From positions 1 through 34,708 of the forward strand of contig JAIPKB010000034.1 of the NCBI GenBank assembly GCA_021733795.1: a stretch of DNA of 34,708 nucleotides, in the 5' to 3' direction. Source of the DNA: Akkermansiaceae bacterium. Lineage in GTDB: Bacteria > Verrucomicrobiota > Verrucomicrobiia > Verrucomicrobiales > Akkermansiaceae. A program made the position numbers and the translations under genes. The notes under the pieces are model-generated. The model had not been told where the DNA came from and did not search any database. It worked only from the letters and a program-made list of their open reading frames with translations. Shown here piece after piece: positions 25,705 through 32,245 of this stretch; the stretch's first letter is position 1, and each line of letters starts with the position of its first letter.

Positions 25705-26466
25705 CTACCTGGCTGGCTGAAACCGGCGGCGCAACGCGGCCAACCCGGTCAGCGAGATGCCCAGCAGGGCGACGGTGAACCCGCCGTCCGGTGTCGGATT
25801 CCTCGCGGTCGCTCCGGTCAGGATCAACTGATCCTGCTGGGGGGAACCGGTAGTATTAGAGTTTCCCCAAAGGTGCAGAACCGCGACCGGATAATCTTCG
25901 TTTTTCTTCATCGCATTGGCCTCCCCCCCCAGAGCTGCGAGGGCTGCAATCATGAAAGGATTTGTACTATTGCCGCTGATAGTCTGGCTATCCTGTCCCA
26001 TGAACGCCCAAATGGCATTCTGCAACAGTCCTGCCGACGTATGCCGACCGGCAGCATCGTCGTATTCATAGTCCGTAAGGCCACCAACGGCAGCAAACTG
26101 CCAGTAGAGCCAAGCTGCGCCCGCCTTCAACGTCACGTCAGAGTAGATCGTCGTATCCGAAATCGTCACATAGGAAGTGGTGTTGTTATAGATGAACTCT
26201 TTACTCTCCACGCAGAACGTCTGAAAAGTATAGTCCTGGGATTTGTTCTTGGCGTCGTCGATGTAGAAACTAAGATTGTCTCGAGGAACACCGGAATACG
26301 TTAGCAGCGTGAATTCGCCACCTACGCCCGTTTGGTAGGGTCCGTAGCCGTTGTAACCGCCTGGATTGGTATTGTTGCCAACGGTCTTGATTTGGTCCGC
26401 CATCAGGCCGGGGGACGCAAGGACCATGGCGGCGATGGACAACATTATTTTCCGATTCGTGTTCAT
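25705..26466 (-). CDS. PDGG-CTERM exosortase-sorted protein, possible thioester domain (cassette 1)
   Basis: 253 residues. The ATG at 26464-26466 begins a signal peptide (MNTNRKIMLSIAAMVLASPGLMA); the open frame runs 39 codons further but through the promoter. Paralog of the protein at 18852-19646. C85 (TFQTFCVE), Q149 and A151 (LLQNAIW) are the candidate thioester residues. Many Asn and aromatic residues lie between them. The C-terminus is TPDGGFTVALLGISLTGLAALRRRFQ: PDGG motif, hydrophobic helix, Arg cluster. Leader: sigma-54 promoter about 75 nt upstream and a CCCCCCACCC tract just before the ATG, with no Shine-Dalgarno site. Expected to be exported, processed by an exosortase and surface-linked. 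Confidence 0.85.
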   Translation of the reverse strand: MNTNRKIMLSIAAMVLASPGLMADQIKTVGNNTNPGGYNGYGPYQTGVGGEFTLLTYSGVPRDNLSFYIDDAKNKSQDYTFQTFCVESKEFIYNNTTSYVTISDTTIYSDVTLKAGAAWLYWQFAAVGGLTDYEYDDAAGRHTSAGLLQNAIWAFMGQDSQTISGNSTNPFMIAALAALGGEANAMKKNEDYPVAVLHLWGNSNTTGSPQQDQLILTGATARNPTPDGGFTVALLGISLTGLAALRRRFQPAR

Positions 26467-26538
26467 ATTCGTTTGTTTTCTTGGGTGGGGGGAACGCGAG
26501 CATTTCGACCTATCGAGCTGCTCTTGCAAAACACTTTG

Positions 26539-26554
26539 AGCAGTCGCCGTGCCA
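26539..26554 (-). promoter_or_regulatory. Sigma-54 promoter of the sorted-protein gene at 26466
   Basis: Minus strand TGGCACGGCGACTGCT, 15 of 16 to the consensus with invariant GG and GC. Confidence 0.85.
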
Positions 26555-26662
26555 AGTTCCTCCGACAGTCCTATCGGATACACCTAAAAGACTCATAATA
26601 AGTGGAATAGCGAAATGAGAAATTCACGTCCAACCATGGAGACCTTACTTGAAGCCAACAAG

Positions 26663-26700
26663 TGTAAAGAAATCCGTCGCAACTGTTCAAAGTCCCGTCA
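26663..26700 (-). promoter_or_regulatory. Twin upstream activator motif for the gene at 26466
   Basis: Minus-strand copies are CGACGGATTTCTTTACA (26663-26679) and TGACGGGACTTTGAACA (26684-26700), 21 bp apart and 109 bp upstream of the promoter. The geometry is identical to that at 19842-19879. Confidence 0.7.
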
Positions 26701-26756
26701 ACTGTCATGCAGCGCCACCTCCGGCCTTCGCCAAGGCTTCGGCCGACAGGCCGGGG

Positions 26757-26875
26757 GTGGCATAAGGAGGGTGGACATTCCTGTCCACCTGCCAAAGAAC
26801 CGGGAAAGAAGCGCCCAAGAGATGCCTGATAGGATCTGCTTGGGCTCTCCCTTCCCCTCCCTTTGTCCCGCGCTC
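26757..26875 (+). repeat. GTGGACA-hairpin interspersed repeat, copy 2
   Basis: The hairpin GTGGACA-TTCC-TGTCCAC is at 26771-26788, preceded by CATAAGGAGG and followed by CCAAAGAACCGGGAAAGAAG, GCGCCCAAGAG and CTGCTTGGGCTCTCCCTT. It is in the same orientation as the copy at 28760 and opposite to the one at 1268-1378. The spacer 26467-27161 holds only the promoter, activator sites, this repeat, the direct repeats at 26989 and a terminator. Confidence 0.8.
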
Positions 26876-26988
26876 CCAGGAGGTAGCGCGCCACCTGGGG
26901 TGGGTCGCTCCCTCCGCCAAGGCTGGCGCGGATCACTCGTGAGGTGAAAGTCTCCCTGGAAACATGCCCCATCCAGCCGCCTCCGAGT

Positions 26989-27031
26989 GGGTAATTCTAA
27001 TTGTCGTCGAGGGAATTTATAATTGTCGCTG
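26989..27031. other. Pair of ~21-bp direct repeats (AATTGTCG motif)
   Basis: GGGTAATTCTAATTGTCGTCG is followed at once by GGGAATTTATAATTGTCGCTG. An A/T-rich double site in GC-rich surroundings, with a two-turn pitch, could bind a protein. It is not the sigma-54 activator motif. Confidence 0.4.
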
Positions 27032-27102
27032 GACACCGCCCTGCCGCTCGAGGGTGGGCTTGACCTCCCGCCCTGTGGCTTTCCAAGCGGCGGAAACCCG
27101 AA

Positions 27103-27128
27103 AAAGGGCCGGATCGCTCCGGCCCTTT
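27103..27128 (-). terminator. Intrinsic terminator after the truncated sorted-protein gene
   Basis: The arms AAAGGGCCGGA and TCCGGCCCTTT flank a TCGC loop; the minus strand continues into TTTTTCGGG. It lies 34 bp past the stop at 27162. Confidence 0.85.
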
Positions 27129-27161
27129 GGTTTGGATGGATCGCGTGAAACGAGGATGCTT

Positions 27162-27539
27162 TCAGGCGCGGAACTTCCTGCGCAAGCCGGCCAGACCGGT
27201 CAGTGCGCCGCCGAGAAGAACGAGGGTTGTGCCGCCGTCGGGAATGTTGGATGAGCCTGTGGTTGAAGGTGCAACTCCAGTCACCTCAACAACCAAGTCG
27301 TTGTAGTCATTGTCGCTACCGTCTTCAAACGCGATGACGTAGGCTGGCGCAGCGAGGGTCGTGAACCCACCACTCTGGCTGCCGGGAACAGTCAGGTATG
27401 CGGTGACCAAGAAAGTCGCCATGCGGTCTTTACCGAAGTTTAGCAACGGGTCGGACGAATAATAGGCGGCCGAATTGTTTGGCGACCGGCCGGCAAAGAG
27501 GAACGGATTTGACGGCAGAGTGGCGAAGTTGATAACGCC
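27162..27539 (-). pseudogene. 5'-truncated PDGG-CTERM gene (DUF4114-like C-terminal part)
   Basis: About 126 codons remain: INFATLPSNPFLFAG..., then FEDGSDNDYNDLVVEVTGV, the typical DUF4114 stretch, then the sorting signal IPDGGTTLVLLGGALTGLAGLRRKF. Homology stops at 27537, exactly where a duplicated block starts. The open frame continues to an ATG at 27611, but that part (MGIESQRNQAKGK...) is repeat-derived and not a signal peptide. The product could not be exported, and no promoter remains. It was probably once a member of the sigma-54 set. Confidence 0.75.
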
Positions 27540-27793
27540 AGTTGAGTTCTTGGCAAGGGGAGCGGGCAACCGCTTCCCTTTTGCTTGGTTTCGCTGCGAC
27601 TCAATGCCCAAAGCTAGGAATTTGCTTTTCAGCGTTGGTGCGCATGAGGGGCTAAAGAGAGGTTCGGGGACCGAGAGAAAAAAAGTTGCACGGCCCCGCG
27701 ACCGGACCGCCGGAGGGCGGCTCGGAGATCAGGCGCGAGGGGTCGATGCAGCCAGGAATCAGGCCAGCTTCCGGCGGAAGTATGCGAGGCCGC
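27537..27793. repeat. Duplicated block R, copy 1
   Basis: About 257 bp, matched at 30677-30936 with few differences. It starts at GCCAGTTGAG, includes AGCGGGCAACCGCTT, GGAATTTGCTTTTC, GCATGAGGGGCT and GAGAGAAAAAAAGTTG, and ends inside the last codons of the sorted-protein gene at 27759. A shorter relative is at 34497-34545. Part of it may act as that gene's 3' UTR and terminator: on the minus strand a GC-rich stem precedes CTTTTTTTCTC. Confidence 0.85.
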
Positions 27794-28535
27794 TCAGGCT
27801 CAAGCCCAGCAGGGCGACGGTCGTGCCACCATCCGGCAAATTATTACTTGCACTACTTGTGACTTGTGCCGAGAGACCCGTCGAGTCGTTAAAGTAAGTT
27901 AAATCACCGGAAGAGCCACTCATGCCGACCGAGAAATCAATCGTGGAACCGGCAGCCAACCAGGCAGGTCCGCCAGCATAGCTCGCAAAAGGAACCGTTA
28001 AGCTGTAGCCATTCACAAGGCCTGAGAAATTGAAATTCGAGGCATCGTTCACATAAACATCAGTGGTGGTATACGGCTCCCAAACGGAGCCGTGATCCCA
28101 TCCGAAGAAGTCCGCCGAAATGGAATAGAGGCCAGCGGTGGGCACCGTAAAGCGAATCACGGCCCGTTCTCCGAGGTTGCCCGGATGCAATGCCAGGCCG
28201 CCAGCAGGGACATCCAACGTGGTAAACGCATTGAATATGGTACCGGAGGTGGCGTTATGAAAAACTGCGGGGACAGCATCAATATCCCCAGAAATGTTAT
28301 GGAAATCGAGTCCGGTGCCGCCCGAATTTGCCGCATAGTTATTAAACGCAACAAAACTGGCAGGGGTGTTTGCCGTGGAATAGCTACCATACGTCCACGC
28401 GCCGCTCGGATTGGTGGCCGAAAAGTCGGAAGCCGCGTCGTAGGTGATTGCCGAGGCGGTTCCGGTGACTGCGACGGCGAAAGCGCCGGAGAGCAGATTC
28501 GTAGTCACTTGATTAGTGATTTGATTTGGTTTCAT
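27759..28535 (-). CDS. PDGG-CTERM exosortase-sorted protein
   Basis: 258 residues. Start ATG 28533-28535 (MKPNQITNQVTTNLLSGAFAVAVTGTASA, signal peptide); an upstream in-frame start would add 13 residues with no signal character. The body resembles the jelly-roll type often seen in PEP-CTERM proteins (GERAVIRFTVPTAGLYSISADFFGWD...TTDVYVN...), probably carbohydrate-binding, though I cannot name the family. The C-terminus is LPDGGTTVALLGLSLSGLAYFRRKLA. It has its own sigma-54 promoter and activator sites. Its last 12 codons lie in the duplicated block R, and a copy of this tail ends a broken transposase at 30902-30936. Confidence 0.85.
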   Translation of the reverse strand: MKPNQITNQVTTNLLSGAFAVAVTGTASAITYDAASDFSATNPSGAWTYGSYSTANTPASFVAFNNYAANSGGTGLDFHNISGDIDAVPAVFHNATSGTIFNAFTTLDVPAGGLALHPGNLGERAVIRFTVPTAGLYSISADFFGWDHGSVWEPYTTTDVYVNDASNFNFSGLVNGYSLTVPFASYAGGPAWLAAGSTIDFSVGMSGSSGDLTYFNDSTGLSAQVTSSASNNLPDGGTTVALLGLSLSGLAYFRRKLA

Positions 28536-28569
28536 GTGATTGTTGATTGATGGAGCGGAAGTCGGGTTA

Positions 28570-28585
28570 AGCAATTCCCATGCCA
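28570..28585 (-). promoter_or_regulatory. Sigma-54 promoter of the gene at 28535
   Basis: Minus strand TGGCATGGGAATTGCT, with GG and GC correctly spaced. Predicted leader about 25 nt. Confidence 0.85.
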
Positions 28586-28691
28586 GGATTTGCGCGATCT
28601 TTGTAAAGCGCAGATGCTGAGTGGATTATGTTTGAAATATAATTTGATAGGGGGATTGCTACAGTGTGGTGGAAGGTATGCTGTCAATTAG

Positions 28692-28727
28692 TGTAAATAA
28701 TCCCTACGATTGTCGGTTTTCTTTACT
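28692..28727 (-). promoter_or_regulatory. Activator motif pair (inverted) for the gene at 28535
   Basis: Minus strand CGTAGGGATTATTTACA (28692-28708) lies 107 bp upstream of the promoter. The partner TGTCGGTTTTCTTTACT (28711-28727) is on the plus strand, so this pair is inverted rather than direct. Confidence 0.6.
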
Positions 28728-28759
28728 CGGTCCACCCAAGGTGGTGCATACCTCCGGAG

Positions 28760-29027
28760 GCGCATAAGGAGGGTGGACATTCCTGTCCACCTGCCAAAGA
28801 ACCGGGAAAGAAGTGTTCACGAGAGGCCTGACCCTAAAAAGGAAGATTGAACCGCGAATAGACGCGAATGGACGCGCATTTTCAATGAGTTACAAAAATC
28901 CGCAAGTTCACCCGGCGGATGAATGCGGTAATTGGCGCAACTCATTGATTGTAAATATCTTATCAGTTTCAATTCGCGTCCATTCACGGTTTTTGGCTGA
29001 GAGAACCTGCTTGGGGCTCTCTTTTCC
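28760..29027 (+). repeat. GTGGACA-hairpin interspersed repeat, copy 3, split by an insertion
   Basis: The first half (28760-28830) has the hairpin at 28773-28790, GCCAAAGAACCGGGAAAGAAG and GAGAGGCCTGA. The second half resumes at about 29000 with AACCTGCTTGGGGCTCTCTTTT. The two halves join properly in copy 2 at 26757-26875. Confidence 0.7.
28850..28996. repeat. Hairpin insertion element inside repeat copy 3
   Basis: About 147 bp with imperfect outer arms (ACCGCGAATAGACGCGAATG on the left; CGCGTCCATTCACGGT on the right is the inverted counterpart) and inner arms CAATGAGTT and AACTCATTG. No ORF. It looks like a small inserted hairpin element. Confidence 0.65.
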
Positions 29028-29075
29028 CTCTGACCTCTGACCTCTGACCTCTGACCTCTGACCTCTGACCTCTGC
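29028..29075. repeat. Heptamer tandem array CCTCTGA x about 7
   Basis: Nearly seven perfect head-to-tail units in the spacer between two divergent sorted-protein genes. Confidence 0.92.
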
Positions 29076-29241
29076 TCTTCATTCGCCATCGACGGTGACA
29101 GACCGCCGCTGCGCGCCGAGTCAATACCGGATGATTTTGCTGGCTGAGGGGATGGAGGAACTGCGGCAGGAGTGATCCGGAGCGCGCGGGATCTCAAGGT
29201 GGGGGGTGGGTGATCTGCCAATCATCGGCAGTTCCTGGGCG

Positions 29242-29379
29242 GCGTGGACAATAAGGTCCACGCTCCTTATGGTCGTCCTGTCCCCGGGTCACCGTGTCCT
29301 CCGGGGCCAGGGCGCTGACGAGCACTTGGATGCGCTTGTTCATGGGCATTTCTGTCGCACGACGACAATAGGGTCGTCG
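29242..29379. repeat. Two palindromic elements sharing ACAATA.GG loops and CGCTCCTT tails
   Basis: GTGGAC-AATAAG-GTCCAC (within 29242-29263, followed by GCTCCTTAT) and CGACGAC-AATAGG-GTCGTCG (29360-29379, followed by CTCCTTG). The loops and 3' flanks are alike while the arms differ but still pair, as expected of a conserved hairpin element. Between here and 29634 I see no gene. Confidence 0.65.
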
Positions 29380-29633
29380 CTCCTTGTTTTTGCCTCAGCT
29401 GCTCAGATGACACCGGGGGATGCACTGCACGGGTCGCAAAAAGTTTGTTGCTCAAGCCCGGACAAACCAACATCGGCGAACGCCGCCAACCTCGCATTGC
29501 TGGAAGTGCCCGGTTGGTCGCCTTTCCACACGCATTCAGGCGGCTGGAAAGAGCTCTGCGGAGAGTTCGAAGACCGCTTGGTGGAAGGGGACCGGAAGAC
29601 CGAAAGATGGGGGGAGATGGCTTGCCGACATGG

Positions 29634-29744
29634 GTCCAATGCGCGGGAATGCTTTCCCTTGCGGAGGCGAGGTGTCCGTGAATTCGATGATTCCGGGCGC
29701 CGGTGCCGTCTTGAGACTGCGGGGGAATCGTGTGGCCCGGATTT
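29634..29744 (-). pseudogene. Remnant of a third giant-protease C-terminus
   Basis: On the minus strand one frame reads FQIRATRFPRS, LKTAPAPGIIEFTDTSPP, QGKAFPRIGP. This lines up with SKTAAANGFIEFTDSSPPEWRGFYRIAPP at the end of both giant proteases. At DNA level GTCCGTGAATTCGATGA is shared with 14430-14450 and 20100-20116. No upstream protease sequence remains, only about 37 codons. It indicates a former third cassette or a transferred tail. Confidence 0.65.
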
Positions 29745-29748
29745 GAAA

Positions 29749-29785
29749 CGTCGGGTAACATTACACCGCGTCGGAAAGCTTTACA
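29749..29785 (+). promoter_or_regulatory. Twin upstream activator motif for the gene at 29972
   Basis: CGTCGGGTAACATTACA (29749-29765) and CGTCGGAAAGCTTTACA (29769-29785) are 20 bp apart and 124 bp upstream of the sigma-54 promoter. Confidence 0.7.
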
Positions 29786-29908
29786 GATATTACCCAGAAG
29801 ACCGCTGCGCCCGTTGCCGCAAGGAAATTTCATGAACTTTCATAAGCCACAGATTTGCAGCCATTTGCGACATGATTGATCCTCATTTCCATAGTCTGAT
29901 TTCCGCAC

Positions 29909-29924
29909 TGGCACGGCATCTGCT
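29909..29924 (+). promoter_or_regulatory. Sigma-54 promoter of the gene at 29972
   Basis: TGGCACGGCATCTGCT, 15 of 16 to the -24/-12 consensus. Predicted leader about 37 nt. Confidence 0.88.
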
Positions 29925-29971
29925 TGGATAGCAATGGCGGAAGCTTTCATCCGCAAGAACCATTTAAACTA

Positions 29972-30667
29972 ATGAAACCACATTCAATTGCCAAAACCCT
30001 TCTCTCGGGAGTTTTCTTGACCGCGTGCGCTGGCACCGCATCGGCGATCAGCATCGTCAATGGGGATTTTGAGGCGGGAAACACCGGTTTTTCCAGCGGC
30101 TATACTTACGTGTCTCCGGGATCTAACGCGCTCCAGCCACCGTCGGTTTATACGGTGGACACCAACCCCAATACCAGCCATCCCTCCTTCTATTCCATGG
30201 GCGATCATACCAACGGCACTGGCAAAATGATGATTGTGAATGGAGATGACGTGGGGGGCAAGACCGTCTGGAGTGGCACCGCAGATACGAATTTGACAGT
30301 TGGGGACATCTACGCTTTCAGTTTCTGGGTAGCTTCCGTTTACCCTGATAGTCCTGCGCTTCTCGAAGCCCTTGTAACGCTTACGACGGGGGACCAACAT
30401 CTCGGCTATATGACTCCAACATCCGGACCCGCAGGAAACTGGACGCAGTTCTCTGGAACCTTCACTGCGACTGCTTCTTCGAGCCTGCCGACAGGCAGCT
30501 TCGGTTTGCTTAATTTAAACCTCAACTACTCTGGCAATGATTTCGCTCTCGATGACATTGAGATCACAAAAGTAGGTTCTTTGCCGGTACCCGATGGAGG
30601 GATGACTCTCGCTTTGCTGGGTGCGAGCCTAGGTGGCCTTGCTTTCGTCCGCCGCAAGTTGGCGTGA
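29972..30667 (+). CDS. VPDGG-CTERM exosortase-sorted protein
   Basis: 231 residues. The start ATG at 29972 begins a signal peptide (MKPHSIAKTLLSGVFLTACAGTASA) very like that of the gene at 28535 (MKPN...TTNLLSGAFAVAVTGTASA), so the two are related at least there. The body opens with ISIVNGDFEAGNTGFSSGYTYV, the typical start of carbohydrate-binding-like jelly-roll domains in PEP-CTERM proteins, and ends NYSGNDFALDDIEITKV. The sorting signal is VPDGGMTLALLGASLGGLAFVRRKLA. It is divergent from the gene at 28535; each has its own sigma-54 promoter and activator pair across a 1.4-kb spacer. Downstream lies the duplicated block R. Confidence 0.88.
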   Translation: MKPHSIAKTLLSGVFLTACAGTASAISIVNGDFEAGNTGFSSGYTYVSPGSNALQPPSVYTVDTNPNTSHPSFYSMGDHTNGTGKMMIVNGDDVGGKTVWSGTADTNLTVGDIYAFSFWVASVYPDSPALLEALVTLTTGDQHLGYMTPTSGPAGNWTQFSGTFTATASSSLPTGSFGLLNLNLNYSGNDFALDDIEITKVGSLPVPDGGMTLALLGASLGGLAFVRRKLA

Positions 30668-30676
30668 CCGGGAGAA

Positions 30677-30936
30677 GCCAGTTGAGTTCTTGGTAAGGGG
30701 AGCGGGCAACCGCTTCCCTTTTGCGTGGTTTCGCTGCGACTCAATGCCCAAAGCTAGGAATTTGCTTTTCAGCGTTGGTGCGCATGAGGGGCTAAAGAGA
30801 GGTTCGGGGACCGAGAGAAAAAAAGTTGGAGGTTGGGGGCGACCGGACCGCCGGAGGGCACCTCGGAGATCAGGCGTGGGGGGGGGCGATGCAGTCAGGA
30901 ATCAGGCCAGCTTCCGGCGGAAGTATGCGAGGCCGC
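30677..30936. repeat. Duplicated block R, copy 2
   Basis: Same block as 27537-27793, including the last 12 codons (minus strand, YFRRKLA) of a PDGG-CTERM gene. The rest of that gene is absent; homology switches at 30937 to a transposase remnant. Confidence 0.85.
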
Positions 30937-31500
30937 CTTTGAACGTGCGGAAGCTCTCTTCGATGCGGACGAGGTTGATGCAGTTGCGCCAGAGTTCGGC
31001 GGGGTTTCCGCCGGTCAGGTTGCTGCGAAGCAGATACGGCCTTCGTGGCGGCGGGTGGCTTTGAGTTTCCCCCGATCCAGTTCGATGTGGAAGTTTCCGG
31101 TGGTGGCTTGCTCTCCTGAGGCGGGAAGATGGAGGATGACGTGCCGGTGGGCGTTGCGCCCGGCCTTTTGCTTGGCGGTGCCAATGGCGAGCAGCAGGTC
31201 GTCGCGGGTGAGTTTGTCGCGCTTCCGGAGTTCCAGGGCGAGCCAGCAGCCACCCCATTGGTGTGGACGGGCCAGTTCGATGTGTGAGAGGCGGAGTTTG
31301 AGCGTTGGATGTTCGAGCCGGGGGTCGGGTGTGCGGTCCTCTGGAAAAAGATGGATCTGGCGGGTGTGGTCGAGTTCATCGACGGCTTCGATCGCCCGGG
31401 TCCAGGCGGAGCGATCACTGTCGTTGATTTCGCCGAGATAGAGCAGGGTTTTCTGAACGGACCGGCCCTGAGCGGACAGGATTTTGGGACATATACACAA
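30937..31500 (-). pseudogene. IS1634-like (IS4 group) transposase remnant, frameshifted and internally deleted
   Basis: The minus-strand frame from 31500 has GRSVQKTLLYLGEINDSDR (N-terminal region), then CWLALEL joined directly to RKRDKLTRDDLLLAIGTAKQ, skipping most of the catalytic middle. At about 31036 one base is missing: the true continuation EGR/YLLRSNLTGGNPAELWRNCINLVRIEESFRTFKGG lies in the next frame. The C-terminus then runs into GLAYFRRKLA, which comes from a sorted-protein gene. Only about 190 of the ~560 residues expected remain, so it is inactive. Family assignment is from remembered motifs. Confidence 0.75.
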
Positions 31501-31611
31501 GCCGGATTGACTCCCTATGGGGGGCTCGTAGGGCGTGTGGGAGGCACTTATATTCTCTTGGGCACTTCTTATACTGGGAATGCGCCCGCGACTGGCCCCC
31601 TGGAGTTGTTT
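31488..31611 (+). pseudogene. Fragment of a PA-IL/LecA-like sugar-binding domain
   Basis: The plus strand encodes TQAGLTPYGGLVGRVGGTYILLGTSYTGNAPATGPLEL. The GALVG(K/R)IG...FLIG...APA(S/T)G.L.L pattern is that of PA-IL-like lectin domains in secreted bacterial proteins. It begins inside the edge of the transposase remnant and has no start, signal peptide or end of its own. I see no gene in the following bases to 31795. Confidence 0.5.
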
Positions 31612-31795
31612 TCCGCTTCCCTTGTTCCCTTTTTGCCGTCCGGTCGCCTTGCCCGGGACTCGATGCCGCGCACCCAGCCAATCACAGACGGCAAGCGCAT
31701 TTCTATTTTCAGGCAGCCCTCGTTTTTGGTGTGGTAATTCTTAAAGTTGGAATATTATCCTTGATTTTGCTAATAGAGGCTCCAATCTTTAAGGC

Positions 31796-32230
31796 GTGCA
31801 GGCTGTTCATCCATCTGATCCCCACGGGTCGGCACCTCCCTCTGGTCCGTCCCGCCACCAAATTCGTTTCGAGAACGGGCGCTGGTGGCTTTGCGACGGA
31901 GGGCGGGACCGCAAACGGCGGATCTGCGCGCTTTTCCGCGATGCCGGATGGCGGGTGGACGACTTGGGCACGCGTCTCGGGTTTTCGCGGCGGACCTTTG
32001 ACCGCATCGTGGAGGACAGTCTCGGCATTCCGGCGAAGCGCTGGCTGCGCGAGTTGAGATTCCGCGTCGCCCTGGCCAGGCTGCGCGAAGGATGCCGGGT
32101 AAAGGAACTCGCCGCAGAGCTGGGTTTCGAGAATGCGTCGGAGCTCACCCGGGATTTTGTCAGTTTCTGGGGGATCACTCCTTCCCGGTTTGTGATTGAG
32201 GCGAAGCGGAGAAACGCGGGGGGGGCATGA
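31796..32230 (+). CDS. AraC-type helix-turn-helix regulator, DNA-binding domain only
   Basis: 144 residues from a GTG start (upstream sequence is A/T-rich; the exact start is uncertain). Residues about 45-138 carry a double AraC helix-turn-helix: RVDDLGTRLGFSRRTFDRIVEDSLGIPAKRWLRELR as the first unit, CRVKELAAELGFENASELTRDFVSFWGITPSRF as the second. No effector-binding domain. The N-terminus has an aromatic, charged patch (FENGRWWLCDGGRDRKR). Its targets are unknown. Its stop is 15 bp from the convergent MBL-fold gene. It is not a sigma-54 activator (no AAA+ domain), so it is unlikely to be the missing activator of the sorted-protein genes. Confidence 0.85.
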   Translation: MQAVHPSDPHGSAPPSGPSRHQIRFENGRWWLCDGGRDRKRRICALFRDAGWRVDDLGTRLGFSRRTFDRIVEDSLGIPAKRWLRELRFRVALARLREGCRVKELAAELGFENASELTRDFVSFWGITPSRFVIEAKRRNAGGA

Positions 32231-32245
32231 TCTCTGGGCCGGTGG

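Noticed and set aside
27475..27897. 140-residue plus-strand ORF across block R
   Set aside because: It spans the edge of a truncated gene, the repeat and the end of another gene, so it cannot be a unit; only the short RNLLF...HEGL piece is noted as a finding.
31309..31737. 142-residue plus-strand ORF
   Set aside because: Its first part is antisense to the transposase remnant; only 31488-31611 has recognisable (lectin-like) sequence, so it is listed as a fragment.
31796..32230. The AraC-type regulator as the activator of the sigma-54 promoters
   Set aside because: Sigma-54 activation needs an AAA+ enhancer-binding protein; this protein has only the AraC DNA-binding domain.
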